A stretch of DNA of 64,000 bases. Source: Saposhnikovia divaricata. Its lineage: Eukaryota > Streptophyta > Magnoliopsida > Apiales > Apiaceae. The notes beneath the pieces are model-generated. The model was not told the DNA's origin and ran no database searches. It worked only from the letters and a program-made list of their open reading frames with translations. The DNA is taken from assembly GCA_036435485.1 (NCBI GenBank), contig CM071599.1:12798803-12862802 (forward strand). The letters are read 5' to 3'. Each line of letters begins with the position of its first letter. Position 1 is the stretch's first letter. This document shows, in pieces, positions 23,065-34,700 of the stretch. The position numbers and the translations under genes were made by a program.

Positions 23065-25153
23065 TCTTCTCTAGCCCAATTCATCACATCTCTAACATGA
23101 CCTCCTATTCCATAACCATGGTGAATATCATGTAAAACCGGATCAGTCCCATCATCCTCATTCCCATTTTCAGTTTCGACATCACACCAGCCCCTTGGTA
23201 ATCCATTGATAACGTTATGAAATTTCTTCTCAGTTGGATCTTCTATGTAAAACACCTGTTTTACTTGGGAAGCGATAACATACCGATCAGATTTTTGAAT
23301 TAGTCTATTAAAATTCACTCGAGTCAGGCCATACAAATCTTTTTCTGCATGGTACCAGCAACACTTGAATAAAACCACAGTGAAATCTCCCCAATAGCCA
23401 ATTTCTAGGATTTCTTTGATTGATCCGTAGTAATCGACATCACCAACCTGTGGATTCTGATCTTCGAACTTGCAAAGCTAGTGGTCAAGGAAGACAGAAA
23501 TACACCACTATTCTGTGTTGTACACTTAGCATGTCTTTCTTTTTCATCAGTCAACGCATCAAAGGTTTTTATGCCTATATCCCATAATTCTTTCAACTCT
23601 TGAATTAGAGGCTGCATATATACATCAATACTATTCTTCGGAAAATCTGGACCGGAGATGATTGTTGAAAGAATCAAATTTTCAGGTTTCATGCATAGCC
23701 AAGGTGGGAGGTTGTAATTTACCAAAACAATTGGCCATATTGAGTGAACTGAGCTCATTGTACGGTAAGGACTGAATCCATCAGCGGCTACACCAAGTCG
23801 GATATTTCTATTTTCTATTGAAAAATCAGGATACCTTGCATCCATCGCCTGCCAAGCCTTGGCATCAGCTGGATGTCTAAGTTTCCCGTCTTTTATTCGT
23901 CCGATGTCATGCTATAACATAAGTTTAGCATACTCCTTTGACATATACAACCTTTGCAGCCTTGGTTTCAACGGAAAATAGCGCATAACTTTTGCGGGGA
24001 CTTTGCGAATCACCTTCTTTGGATCATTGTCACTGCTGCCTTCCCTTTCCACTACTGCCCATCTTGAAAAACCACAAGTTTCACAAACATCTTTATCTTT
24101 ATTTTCTGCCCAATACAACATGCAATCGTTGGACATGCCTGTATTTTTTCGTAACTAAGACCTAAATCTTTAATGATATTCTTTGCGGCATTGAAAGATA
24201 AAGGAATGTGGGCCTGTGGAAAAGCATCTCTCATGAACTCTAGTAAATCCCCGAATGCAGCCTCCGTAATTCCATGTTCACATTTTAAGGAATAAATCCT
24301 AAGGATAAAACTTAATCGCGAATATTTTGAACATCCCGGATATAGAGGTTGCTTTCCATCTTCAACATGGCGATGAAATTTATCGTCCTGGGCATCTGTC
24401 GTGTTCTCGTCTTCATCATTTTGCATACCATGAGTACGATGCAACATGTTGTCTAGATTATCTCCAAAACCTATATTAGCATCACAATCCATATCTTCCT
24501 CACAGCTTAGTCGAGAAACCTCACACACAGTGACGGAGGCAGAAACATTTTACAAGGGGGGCCGATTTATATTACAATTTAAAAAAAAATTAAAAGTAAA
24601 TTTAATTGTAAAATGAATCAAAAAAGAGGGAATTTTTATTCTGTATTATTAAGAATTAAATTTACTAGCATAATGATAAGAAGTGTTTTTCATCTCTAAA
24701 TATTTAAAAGTTAAAAATTAAAGAACTATAAACAATAATGTGAAAACAAAGAGATTTAGTTATAAAACCCATTCATGAGAATCGAACCATGCTATCCAGG
24801 GACATGTAAACCATCTTTTACCATCCCAGCTGCTAACACATTATTGCAATGTATATAATACATCATTTATATTTGAATTCTAGGGGGGGCCAGGGACCCC
24901 TCTGGACCCCCTCCCTCCGTCACCGCTCACACATCCATTTCATATACAATGGAGATGGACCATTGTATATGAGTTGGTCGTATATTGTATCTTGACGAAA
25001 CCACTTGTCATTTTTACATTTCTTGCAGGGACATGTTATTTCATCACCTACGGAAAATCTAGAAACTACATTTCGTATAAAATCTTTTATTCCGCTAAGG
25101 TAACCATCACTAAACTTTGGAAGTCCTATCCATGAGTTTTCCTCGTCGTCCAT
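23065..25153 (-). pseudogene. CACTA transposase TNP2, internally deleted
   Basis: TNP2 is the catalytic protein of CACTA elements. From ATG 25153 comes a transposase-associated domain with the zinc-binding pattern CPCKKCKND, cut by a hAT-type MITE at 24925-24528. Next comes the region with CPN..CMLYW and CETCGFSRW, then the start of the Transposase_21 domain (GVAADGFSPY, WPIVLVNYNLPPW). This joins directly to a C-terminal DUF4216-like part (AKCTTQNSGVFL, WGDFTVVLFKCCW). The end of Transposase_21 and the DUF4218 region are missing. Frameshifts near 24136 and 23460, a stop near 23910 and the gypsy LTR at 23064 also break it. It is inactive. Confidence 0.88.
24528..24925. mobile_element. 398-bp hAT-type MITE in TNP2
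   Basis: Perfect 8-bp target duplication CTCACACA (24520-24527 and 24926-24933). Ends CAGTGACGGAGGCAG and, inverted, CGGTGACGGAGGGAG, followed by G-rich GGGGGGCC at both sides. An 8-bp duplication with CAGTG-type ends is diagnostic of hAT elements. The interior is AT-rich and non-coding. Confidence 0.9.
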
Positions 25154-26085
25154 CACTACATTTATCAAGCACAATTATATTAACTACACAAACGAAAGCA
25201 AACAGCTACCTTTCAAGACCTAACTAATTATACAAATAATTGTAATATATATACATGAGTTAAAACACCCAAGCAATAATTGTAATATATATACCCACTT
25301 AGTCCTAAGTCAGTTGGGGAAGATTTAGTGTTTATTCAAAGATGAAATTGAGGTCTGAGGCATAACATGGCAGTAGCAAACAGTGCACAGCAACAAACAC
25401 ACATAAATTCAAATTATCGCAGATTTTATACATACCATACAATACAGATATTATCACACAAACTAACGCATAAATTCAAATTAACGCAGATTTTAATAAT
25501 ATATCATAAATTTGAGAAACACATTGACTTTACGCATAACATTCAGATTACTACATATTTAACATTCAAATTATCGCAATTATGCCATCCAAAATTATCA
25601 CAATTATCGAAGATATGATATTTAAATTATCGCAAATATACCATCCAGCATTATAACAAATTATCGCACATAAAATTCAATTTATCACAAAAGTGACCCC
25701 TTCTCCTCTCATGAAAGATAGACAGAGAGATGGAGAGATGGAGAGGGAGAGAGAGAGGGAGATAGAGGGAGATAGAGAGAGAGATGGAGAGAGAGGGGTC
25801 AAAATCGAAGCATGCAACACATATATATACAAATCGAAGCATTAACACAGTTATATTTACAGATCGAAGCATAAAAAGAGAGATTTATACCTTAATTGCA
25901 AGGGAGAGACACTGATTGAGTGAACCCTCCAATTAACTCTTAACCCTAATTGCAAGTGAGGCAAACACTGAACAGAGAGAGATTGGGTGTGAGATTGAGT
26001 GAGCGTGAGCGATCTTTTCCCCAATTTTGAGCGAGAAAGAGAGACAGAGAGTTGAGTGAGGTGAGAGATAGAGGTGAGTGAGTGA

Positions 26086-26129
<44 letters not shown>

Positions 26130-26689
26130 GAGTGAGGTTCGAGAGAGAGTGAGTGACCTAATTGTTTTTCCCCAATTCTATTTTGCCCGCTTTCTCCCAC
26201 TTAACAATTTTGACCAATTTTGATTTGCCGCCTCAGCCAATTCCCATTTGCTTTTGCCGCCCAGCCAATCCCCATTTTTTTTTTTCAATTTTTCATTTGT
26301 CGCTTTTTTTTTTTTCATTTTCTAATATTACAAAATTTATTATTTTTTTTTATAAAAAATGTATGACAATAAATATTATCATTATCATTTTAATTACTGA
26401 ATAATAATTTAAACTTTTATACCCTGTTATTTCTCCAATAATTTAATTAATAATTTTATTCAAATTTTAATAATTTTTAAATATTACTTTATTTTTAAGA
26501 TATTTTAAATAAAATTATTAAAAAATATATTAATATTGTAAAAATATGAATGATTCAATTATTTGATAGAATAATATTTTTATAATAATAAATTCAATGA
26601 CTTGATTAAAATTATTGAATTTTAAATTTTAATAATTATTAAATCGTTAATTATAAATAAAATTCAAAAATATGTTAATTATACTCTAA
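25154..26689. other. CACTA 5' non-coding region with GA-rich tracts
   Basis: No gene is visible. Two purine-rich tracts, about 25720-25800 and 26041-26128 (the latter a GA microsatellite), lie upstream of TNP2, where its promoter would be expected. From about 26280 to 26690 the DNA is very AT-rich. Confidence 0.6.
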
Positions 26690-26870
26690 GGTAACACGGC
26701 CCATGGTGTTACTAAGTTTAACACCTTCCACAACTATGGTAACATACCTTTAAGGATATGGTAACACCAAAACTAGAGTGTTGTGGTAGGTCCAAAATTT
26801 CATAGTTATGGTAACACTCGAGAAGGTAACACCCCCCTAAGTGTTGTATAAAGCCATATATGGCGTAGTG
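26690..26870. repeat. CACTA right subterminal repeats
   Basis: At least six GGTAACAC-like motifs in both orientations precede the inverted terminus TATGGCGTAGTG. They match the motif cluster at the left end. Confidence 0.8.

Positions 26871-26919
<49 letters not shown>
26871..26919. repeat. AT microsatellite right of the CACTA element
   Basis: Continuation of the AT tract that flanks the CACTA element on its left side. Confidence 0.85.
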
Positions 26920-26923
<4 letters not shown>

Positions 26924-27297
26924 CTTGTTCTAATAGAAACTAACTTAGAATAAAAACTAGAAACTAAACCTAAATTAAATATTTCAAGCTAATCTAATGA
27001 CCAAATTAGGGGTACTCCAATACAAAAAACGTTTAAAATTATTGTCTCTATTCAACAAAAATATAAAAAAATTTTAAAAAAAGTTACTGTTTACGTGATG
27101 ACGTGGCACGTGGACAGTAACTTTTTTAAAATTTTTTTTTTATTTTTTTTATATTTTTGTTGAATAGAGCCAAGAATTTTAAACGTTTTTTGTGAAGGTG
27201 CCCCTAGCGGGGCCATTAAAATAAATGAAATATAATTTATTTAGTGTAGGTTTCTAATTTCTATTCTAAGGTTGGTTTCTATTTGAACGCTAGCCTA
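26918..27297. mobile_element. 380-bp fold-back MITE
   Basis: Imperfect inverted ends of about 50 bp: TAGGGTCTTGTTCTAATAGA on the left and, inverted, TAGGCTAGCGTTCAAATAGA on the right. The interior is a long hairpin (about 27028-27185): GTTACTGT and ACAGTAAC lie either side of the central GACGTGGCACGTGG stretch. It has no coding capacity and is set between AT repeats. Confidence 0.75.
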
Positions 27298-27304
27298 TAT
27301 ATAT

Positions 27305-27956
27305 TGATAACTCCGAATCTTGATCGTGTCCTTCCTCACCAACTCCTGTCTCGGAAGTGGTGTAGCTGCTGTGGGGTGTCTGCAAAACAACACCGGAGGG
27401 GGGGTTTGGCCCCGAGGTGCCTCCGGCGTGAGAATAAGAGTTGGCTTTGGAAGATAATAATCAAGCAGAGTATCGAAGAGTAATAAATGCGTGCAGGTGT
27501 GTAATAATGGCTAACCCCTAAACCCTATTCCCTAGGGGTATTTATAGCCCTAGGCCTAGGGTTTAGGGGTAGGTTACCTTTACCCCTGATCGTCGGATCT
27601 GGGGGACAAGCCGCTGAATTCCCGGGATGTTGGACACATGTCCCTGTTTGGGGGGACCGTAGACTGGAGTGTGGTCGTGTTATCGTGGGCATGATTTGGC
27701 ACGTGCTCTTCCTTATCGTTTAGTGTCAGTCAGCGCCAGGTGTAGGGATGTCAGCTGAGGTGGGGTGCCACGTACGTTGAGTGTCACCAATCTGGGGTCC
27801 CCTAGTCTGGGGTGGGGACCATGCCACGTGGTGGTGGCCCCGGACCCGGGGTCCACTACTCTGGGCTGGGCCGTTCTTATTCTCATGAGATGACTTGTTT
27901 ATTGTTTTGGGCTCCTTGTTGGGCCTAATTGGGCCTGGGCTATTTATAGCCTATCA
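27305..27956 (-). repeat. 3' LTR of the Tat element
   Basis: 652 bp, TG...CA ends. The minus strand has CTATAAATAG only about 8 bases inside the outer edge of U3 (27941-27950) and another TATA-like box, CTATAAATACC, near 27537-27547. Just inside the element a polypurine tract GGGAGTGGGGGGCAAA (27957-27972) primes plus-strand synthesis. Confidence 0.92.
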
Positions 27957-27972
27957 TTTGCCCCCCACTCCC
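27957..27972 (-). promoter_or_regulatory. Polypurine tract of the Tat element
   Basis: GGGAGTGGGGGGCAAA on the minus strand, directly before the 3' LTR. Confidence 0.85.
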
Positions 27973-28129
27973 TCATGCGGATTTTCTGGATGGGGGAGTA
28001 GTAAGGAGTGTTTCTGCCTTGGAGAGTGAACTTTCTGGATTTTCTGGAGTGCTAGACATATGTCCTCGGGGCAGGAGGTTTTTGTAGTTGTTCCGAGTCC
28101 GTGTCTTTTTTGGGGGAGAAACTTTTGCC

Positions 28130-28380
28130 TTGGTTGCCCCTAGTTCCGGGGTGTGCGCTGAAGTCCGAACGCCCGGGGCTAGTGGTTGTTGGAATTTGAA
28201 GGCTTTTGTTGCTTTGAATGCCCCCAAGGCCCGGCGTTGGGACTGAAGTGTGCATTCCGGGGCTTTGGCTTTCCTTGTCTTCGAAGAGAAGTTTTATTTT
28301 ATTTTATTATTTATTTATTTTTTTTGGTTGTCCCCCAAGGTCCGGGGTGTGTGCGAATGCACGTATCTCCGGGGCTAGTA
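28130..28380 (+). repeat. Three degenerate GC-rich repeats upstream of the antisense gene
   Basis: Three imperfect copies of a unit of about 45-50 bp, built around CCGGGGTGTG and CCGGGGCTAG, start near 28132, 28217 and 28331. They lie 200-440 bp upstream of the TATA box and could be promoter elements; that role is inferred. Confidence 0.5.
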
Positions 28381-28431
28381 GCTTTGGATGCACTGTGTGG
28401 CTATATCTGTATATGTGTATGTACATATATA

Positions 28432-28470
<39 letters not shown>

Positions 28471-28570
28471 TTGAAAGACAGCTGTCACCCACTATCCCCG
28501 GGTTTCGGAGGTAGTGGGCCGAGTTTCTTGGGCCGCCACGTGTCTTGGGCGGTTTGGATTCAGATTTTGC

Positions 28571-28580
28571 CTATAAATAG
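28571..28580 (+). promoter_or_regulatory. TATA box of the antisense Tat gene
   Basis: CTATAAATAG on the plus strand about 280 bases before the ATG at 28856. Transcription would start near 28605. A possible leader intron has a donor at 28719 (GTAAGT). Confidence 0.55.
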
Positions 28581-28855
28581 CGGCTCCCTCCCCTCATTTT
28601 GTCTTTTACGAGTTTTTGATTTGCTGTTGTCATTCTGCTGCTCTGAAGACCTGCACTCCGGGCTAGAAGCGTGATCTGATCCCAAGTTCATCGTCGCACC
28701 CAGACCTCCGGACTTCACTGTAAGTTTTCTTGCTCCGGTCTTTGTATTCCTTTTTGTCTTTAAGTTTTTTATTTTGCTTTCTTGGCCCGGACTGCGTAGA
28801 GATACTAACTCTAGGCTTTATCTTTTTGTTGGGTAGCCCGGGGTAGTCCCTTTGT

Positions 28856-31044
28856 ATGGTTAGTAAAATAACTGCTAGACGAGTTTTAATTCCTCTTTCC
28901 GATCCAAGTACTTCTTCTAGTAGTATTAACTCTCCGGATAGTAGTCTAGAATTGATAGACCTAGAATGGGGTATAATGGGTAAGAAGAAGAACCGTCTTC
29001 CCGTACTAACGAATATTGCGACCAAGGATATGGGACCGGGGTACAGTCTGAGTGAGCCGGACGGTAGCTGGGGCCACTCTAAGTATTACTTTGTGAAAAG
29101 GGACCCGGGGATTCCTCGAGCTTACTTCTTCAGGGATCTCAGTGCGGAGTTGGGGGAGAATCCGGATGTGGCAGAGATGACCCGATACAATAGGGCTTTT
29201 CTTGACTCTAAGTTCGGGGCTAAGCCAGGGTCCGGGATGGATGTTGGTCCCTTTAGAGCGGAGTATTTGGAGACGCCGGTTGAGTGGGACACCATATTCC
29301 GGGCTACTTTCCACATAGATAGTGATGTGGAGTGGAGATGGCCGGAGTCCGGGGAAAAGATTTACCACAGACCCGATGGCGGTTGGGTCGGGGTGTGGTT
29401 GGAGCACTTGAGGTCGGGATACGGGCCCAGGTGTCATCAGTTTGTTAAGTCCTTGTGCCTGTTTGAGTATGGGATCCCCATTACCCAATTGACTCCGAAC
29501 GCGATCAAGTGGATTTCGTACTTTCTGGGGTGTTGTGAGGCTGCCGGAGTGTTACCTACTTTCAAGCTTTTCCACCATCTTTTCCAGATAGTCCGGTCCA
29601 ACAATGTGCCTATGTTTGAGTTTAGATTCCGGGGCAAAGCCTATGGCTACCCTTCTTCGGATTCGAAACCCCTAGGTATGCTTCCGTCTTTGAAAGGCTG
29701 GAACGGAGAGTTCGTCTTTCTCCGGGGTCTTGATATCCGGTTCATGCCCACCTTCAAGGAGGAGCCTTTGGCTATGCACTTCGAGGTGTTCGATCTCCAG
29801 GATGCGGCGTTGGACCGGGTACATGCCTTCTGCCGAGGTCTTGGGAGGCAGGTGACTAGGGAGGATCTCATGAGTCATGCCTACCTTTACCGGATAGGAT
29901 GTAAGTCCGGGCTGTATTTTCGTTGTACTCATATCTGTTGTTTTGGTTTTACGCCGGGCTAATGTAAAATTTTTTTTATTCAGGTCTTCCCGGTTATAAT
30001 CCGGAGTTTGAGAAAGTTGTTGAGATGAACAAATCCAACAGAGCTTTGGCAGCGGCTCTCCGGAGCATTGGACATGTTCGTGATAACACTAAGGCCCCCG
30101 GGGAGGCTAGTGGCTCGCAAGCCGAAGAGGGGAGACCGGGGGGTCCGGGGCCAGTGAACCCCGAAGCTGTGGTGGATGAATCCGGGCTGGTGCCGAGGAA
30201 GAGGCCCAGGGTTTCTTCTGTTCAAGCTGAGAAGTTTGGGACCATGCTCTCGGACTGCGAGCTCGTGCAGGAGAGCTCTGCTGATGGTAGCCCGAAGAAG
30301 GCTAACTTCTGTCCTCACGAGGCCGTCCCCGTGTCTCCGGAAGAAAGAAACTTCATCGGTTTTCTGGCGGATCTTCCCAGCAAGACGGAGTGGGAGGATA
30401 TGGGCAAAACTTCGGCCACTTCGCTCTTTCAGGAAATGATGGGGGTTTATGGTCAGGTATGCATCTCCCCGAATTTCCTCCACTTATTTTGCTTGTTAGG
30501 CTTCTAACTGTGTTTATATTGACAGCTCGGGGTCCGGATGGCCGGGGCTGCGGCTTCTGCGTGCCGAGAGATCAAGGAGGGCCAGGCTGCGTTGGTTGGG
30601 GCATCTGGGAAAGATCAAGAGATTTCCGGCCTGAAGGAGCAAGTTGCCGAGCTGGAGGAGCGCATGGAAGCCCGGGTTGAGAAGCTCAAGGCCGGGGCTA
30701 AGCTTGTGGCTGATGAGAGGGATACGTTCCGGGCTAAGGCCAAGGAGTACAAAGAGGAAGTGAAGAAGCTCCGGGACAAACTGAAAGCCAAGAAGTCCGA
30801 AGAGGATGTCATCGCTGAGTTCCGGGCTTCGGATGCTTACGACGATGATCTTTCCCTGGTCGCAGCCCGGAAAATCAGCCGCTGCTGGGTTGTTGCCGAG
30901 AAGATGTGCAAGAGCGATCCTGGGTCTGCCACTTGGGAAAACTTTATTAAAGAGTACATGGAAGCCGAGGATGCTCTTGCCCGGGGTGAAGGGGAACCGG
31001 CTCCTTACGCTGCTCCCAGCTCCTCTCGTCCTCCTCAGGCTTAA
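28856..31044 (+). CDS. Antisense accessory gene of the Tat element (three exons, 678 aa)
   Basis: Spliced gene opposite to gag-pol. Exons are 28856-29900, 29984-30456 and 30526-31044. Both introns (83 and 69 bp) have GT...AG borders and the reading frame closes exactly across them, giving 678 residues. Residues about 178-245 resemble the Transposase_28 family ('putative gypsy type transposon'), with LFEYGIPITQLTPNAIKWIS. A basic run PRKRPR at 419-424 may be a nuclear signal. Residues about 530-600 form a strong coiled coil (ELEERMEARVEKLK). A TATA box lies upstream. Antisense extra ORFs are known in Tat elements; their function is unknown. No defect is visible. Confidence 0.82.
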
Positions 31045-31270
31045 CCTCGTTTATGTGGCTGCGTCCAGTGCCCGGGCCGTGCCCTTGTAATTTCTTTGAT
31101 GTATTCTTAAATTTGTTTAACTTTGAATTCTGCTGTTGGTCAGCCCAGCTGTTTATTTGTTTGTGAATCTTTCTTGTTTTTCATCTGTAAGTTTAAGTTT
31201 TTCCATTTGCTTGTGGTTTGTATTGCCCCCCACTCTTTAATTCGGGTATCCCGGATTGGGGAGTTGTGGT
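31045..31270. other. Intergenic gap after the antisense gene
   Basis: Probable 3' untranslated region of the antisense gene. It is T-rich with no clear AATAAA, and leads into the tandem repeats. Confidence 0.5.
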
Positions 31271-31650
31271 TTTCCAAGTAGGAATTTGAATGCCTATGGC
31301 TTCCCGGGCCGAAGCATTGCTAAGGTCCCGGGCATTGGCCTACTTGGAAAGGATGAAAACTTTTCCAAGTAGGAATTTGGATGCCTATGGCTTCCCGGGC
31401 CGAAGCATTGCTAAGGTCCCGGGCATTGGCCTACTTGGAAAGGATGAAAACTTTTCCAAGTAGGAATTTGGATGCCTATGGCTTCCCGGGCCGAAGCATT
31501 GCTAAGGTCCCGGGCATTGGCCTACTTGGAAAGGATGAAAACTTTTCCAAGTAGGAATTTGGATGCCTATGGCTTCCCGGGCCGAAGCATTGCTAAGGTC
31601 CCGGGCATTGGCCTACTTGGAAAGGATGAAAACTTTTCCAAGTAGGAATT
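31271..31650. repeat. 91-bp tandem repeat, four copies and a remnant
   Basis: Units start at 31271, 31362, 31453 and 31544, with a partial fifth at 31635. Each unit starts TTTCCAAGTAGG and has its inverse CCTACTTGGAAA near the end, so every unit can fold into a hairpin; CCCGGG occurs twice per unit. The copies are nearly identical. The array lies between the convergent ends of the antisense gene and pol, i.e. in the 3' untranslated region of the Tat genomic RNA. Confidence 0.95.
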
Positions 31651-31781
31651 TGGATAGTAATTGTAAGATTGAAATGGCAGGTAAGAAATAGAGCTCTTTT
31701 TCATTGATAACAGAACGGTTACATGATTCCCAAGTACAATTGCCAAAAAACGCCCGTATATGAGCTGAAACTATTTTTCCT

Positions 31782-34700
31782 TTATTGGTAGTACTTTCTA
31801 AGTCTGAGGCCGTGCCATGTGTTGGGGACTTCGGAGTTGTCCATGTGACTGAGCTTGTAGGTTCCGGGGCGGAGTACCTCTTTAACTCTGTAGGGACCTT
31901 CCCACTTAGGCATAAGCTTTCCTGCATTAGTGGGGTCTGAAGCTTCGGTATCCCGGAGTACAAGGTCCCCGATTTGGAAGTTTTTGACCCTTGACCTCTT
32001 TCCGAAGTATTCTCTTATTTTTTCTTTATACTTCTCCATTCTCTGTACTGCTTTGTCCCGGACCTCATCAACTAGCTCTAGATTAATTCGTAGCCCTTCT
32101 TCATTTGCAATTTCATCGAAGTTGATTACTCTGTGGGAAGGAGAACCCACCTCGATTGGCAACATTGCTTCGGTTCCATAGGCAAGCTTGAACGGAGTTT
32201 CCCCTGTCCCGGATCGTGGGCTAGTTCTGTATGCCCATAACACATGTGGCAGTTCTTCGGGCCATTTGTTCTTGCTTTCCTTCAGCCTCTTCTCAATTCC
32301 TCTTAGCAGAATTCTGTTTGTCACTTCCACTTGCCCGTTGCCCTGGGGATAGGCTACTGAAGATTTCTTGTGTTTGATTCCCCTTTCCTTCAAATAGTTT
32401 TCAAAATCTGAGACGATGAACTGGGGACCATTATCTGAAACCAGGACCCTGGGCAGGCCGAACCGCTTTAATATGTTGTCCATGAATTTGATGCAGTCTT
32501 GTTGGTTTATGGTCCGCATTGCTTTTGCTTCGGCCCATTTAGTCATGTAGTCAATGGCTACCAGGAGGTATCTCAGATCGCCCTTGGCCCGGGGGAAGGG
32601 GCCTACTATGTCGATTCCCCACACAGCAAAGGGGATGGGGGATAGGACTGAAGATGGCAGAACCGGGCTTTGTCTCGGTACATTGCTGAACAGTTGGCAG
32701 TTTTTACACTTCTTGACGAATTCTACTGCATCAGAGTGGATTGTTGGCCAGTAGTAACCTTGCCTTATGATTTTGTATGCAAGGGACTTTACGGACATAT
32801 GATCCCCACAAATCCCTTCGTGTACCTCTTGCAAACAGTAGTTGGCTTCCTCCGGACCTACACACTTTAATGTTGGAGATGAGAAGGTTCGGCGATAGAG
32901 TTGGTTTTCTTCTATGAAGTATTTCGAAGCCTTGTTTTTCAATCTTCTGGCTTCGTTCTTATCTTCGGGCAACTCTCCTTTCTCAAAGTAGAGGATGAAA
33001 GGGGTCATCCAGCTCGGGGTCTCCTCTATCTCGGTTACCTCTTTTTGGTCAATGGCCGGGGTTCCCAGTTCTTCGAAGTAGACCGAGCTGTCCAGTTCGG
33101 CTGAGTTCTGAACCAGCTTGGATAATTCATCAGCTTCGGAGTTTTCTTCCCTGTTGATTTGGTTGATTTGATACTCCGGAATGGTGGCTAGGTAACTTTT
33201 GACAAGTGCTTGGTACTGGGCCAGTTTTTGATCTTTGGCTAGGTATTCTCCTTTGGTTTGCCGCACCACGATTTGGGAGTCACTGTAGATGTTCAGGCTG
33301 TTGATTCTCAAATTTCGTGCTAACCTTAACCCGGCTAGAAGAGCTTCATATTCGGCTTGGTTGTTTGTCGCTGGGAATTTGAATGTTATGGCTTGTTTGA
33401 TTTGGAAATCTTCCGGGCTTTTCATGATTATTCCTGCCCCGGACCTGTCAGCTGTTGAGGACCCGTCCACGTGGAGAGTCCATGACCCCGGGGCTTGGTC
33501 CTGGTTTACCAAATGTTCAGCTACTGTGGTAGCTTGCTGTGGTTCCGGGAAGGAGCATTCAACTATGAAATCTGCCAGAGCCTGTGCCTTGATGGCTGTC
33601 CGGGGCACAAACGTCAAGTGGAATTGGCTTAACTCAATCGCCCAATTTATTAATCTTCCGGATGCATCTGGCTTATGGATTATTCGCCTTAACGGTTGGT
33701 CTGTTATCACCTTGATTTCTCTGCCTTGGAAGTAGTGTCCGAGTTTCCTTGAAGCTGTGACCAAGGCAAAGGCAAACTTCTCCAGGTTGGGGTATCTGGT
33801 TTCTGCATCTTTTAGGACTTGGCTGATGTAGTACACCGGCCGTTGGTTTCCCTCGACTACCCGGACTAGAGCCGCGGCTACGGCCAGGGGCCCGGCGGAG
33901 AGGTATAGGTGTAGGGGTTCCCCGGGCTCCGGCTTTGTTAAAAGTGGTTGTGATGAGAGATATTGCTTGATAGTCTCAAGGGCTTGGTGGCATTCAGGGC
34001 TCCAGGTGATTTCTTTTTTGTTGCTGGCCCCCCTGAGCAAAGTGAAGAAAGGTAGGCACTTTTCTGCCAATTTGGGTATGAATCTTCTTAGGGCTGCCAA
34101 CGATCCGGCTAGCTTCTGAATGTCTTTTTGAGTCCGGGGTGATTGCATATCCAAGATGGCTTTTATCTTCTCCGGATTAGCCTCGATCCCTCTCTGGCTG
34201 ATCATGAAGCCTAGGAATTTACCTGCTGCCACTCCAAAGGTGCATTTTTCCGGGTTCAACTTCATCTCATTTTTTCTAAGGTTTTCAAAGCATTCCCGCA
34301 GGTCAGGGACATGTCCCCTGACGGTTTCAGATTTGGCAATGATATCATCGACATAGGATTCCAAATTCCGGCCGATTTGATCCTTGAAGACCTTCACCAT
34401 GGCTCTTTGGTATGTAGCCCCAGCATTCCGGAGTCCAAAGGGCATGAACTTATAAGCATAGACAGCTCTGTGAGTGATGAATGCGGTTTTGGCTATATCT
34501 GCCGGGTTCATCTTGATTTGGTTATATCCGGAGAAGGCGTCCATAAAGCTGAGCATCACATGTCCGGAAGTGGCATCGATGAGCTGGTCTATACTTGGTA
34601 GTGGATATGGGTCTTTGGGGCAGGCTTCATTTAGGTCCGTGTAATCAACACACATCCTCCATTTCCCACTAGGTTTTTTAACTAGGACTACATTGGCTAG

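Larger units (their letters stand above)
11921..26870 (-). mobile_element. CACTA (En/Spm) DNA transposon, 14.95 kb, with nested insertions
   Basis: Ends are CACTACGCAATAGATGAC and, inverted, CACTACGCCATATATGGC. Flanks give a 3-bp target duplication TAT, set in AT repeats. Both ends hold clusters of a GGTAACAC subterminal motif. Internally on the minus strand lie TNP2 (23065-25153) and TNPA-like (12592-16980) genes in the usual CACTA order. Insertions inside are a MULE-type MITE (16334-16848), a gypsy fragment (16995-23064) and a hAT-type MITE (24528-24925). TNP2 is internally deleted, so the element cannot move without a helper. Confidence 0.93.

Noticed and set aside
31271..31650. Regular repeats superficially like a CRISPR array.
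   Set aside because: Units are contiguous 91-bp tandems without unique spacers, inside a plant retrotransposon.
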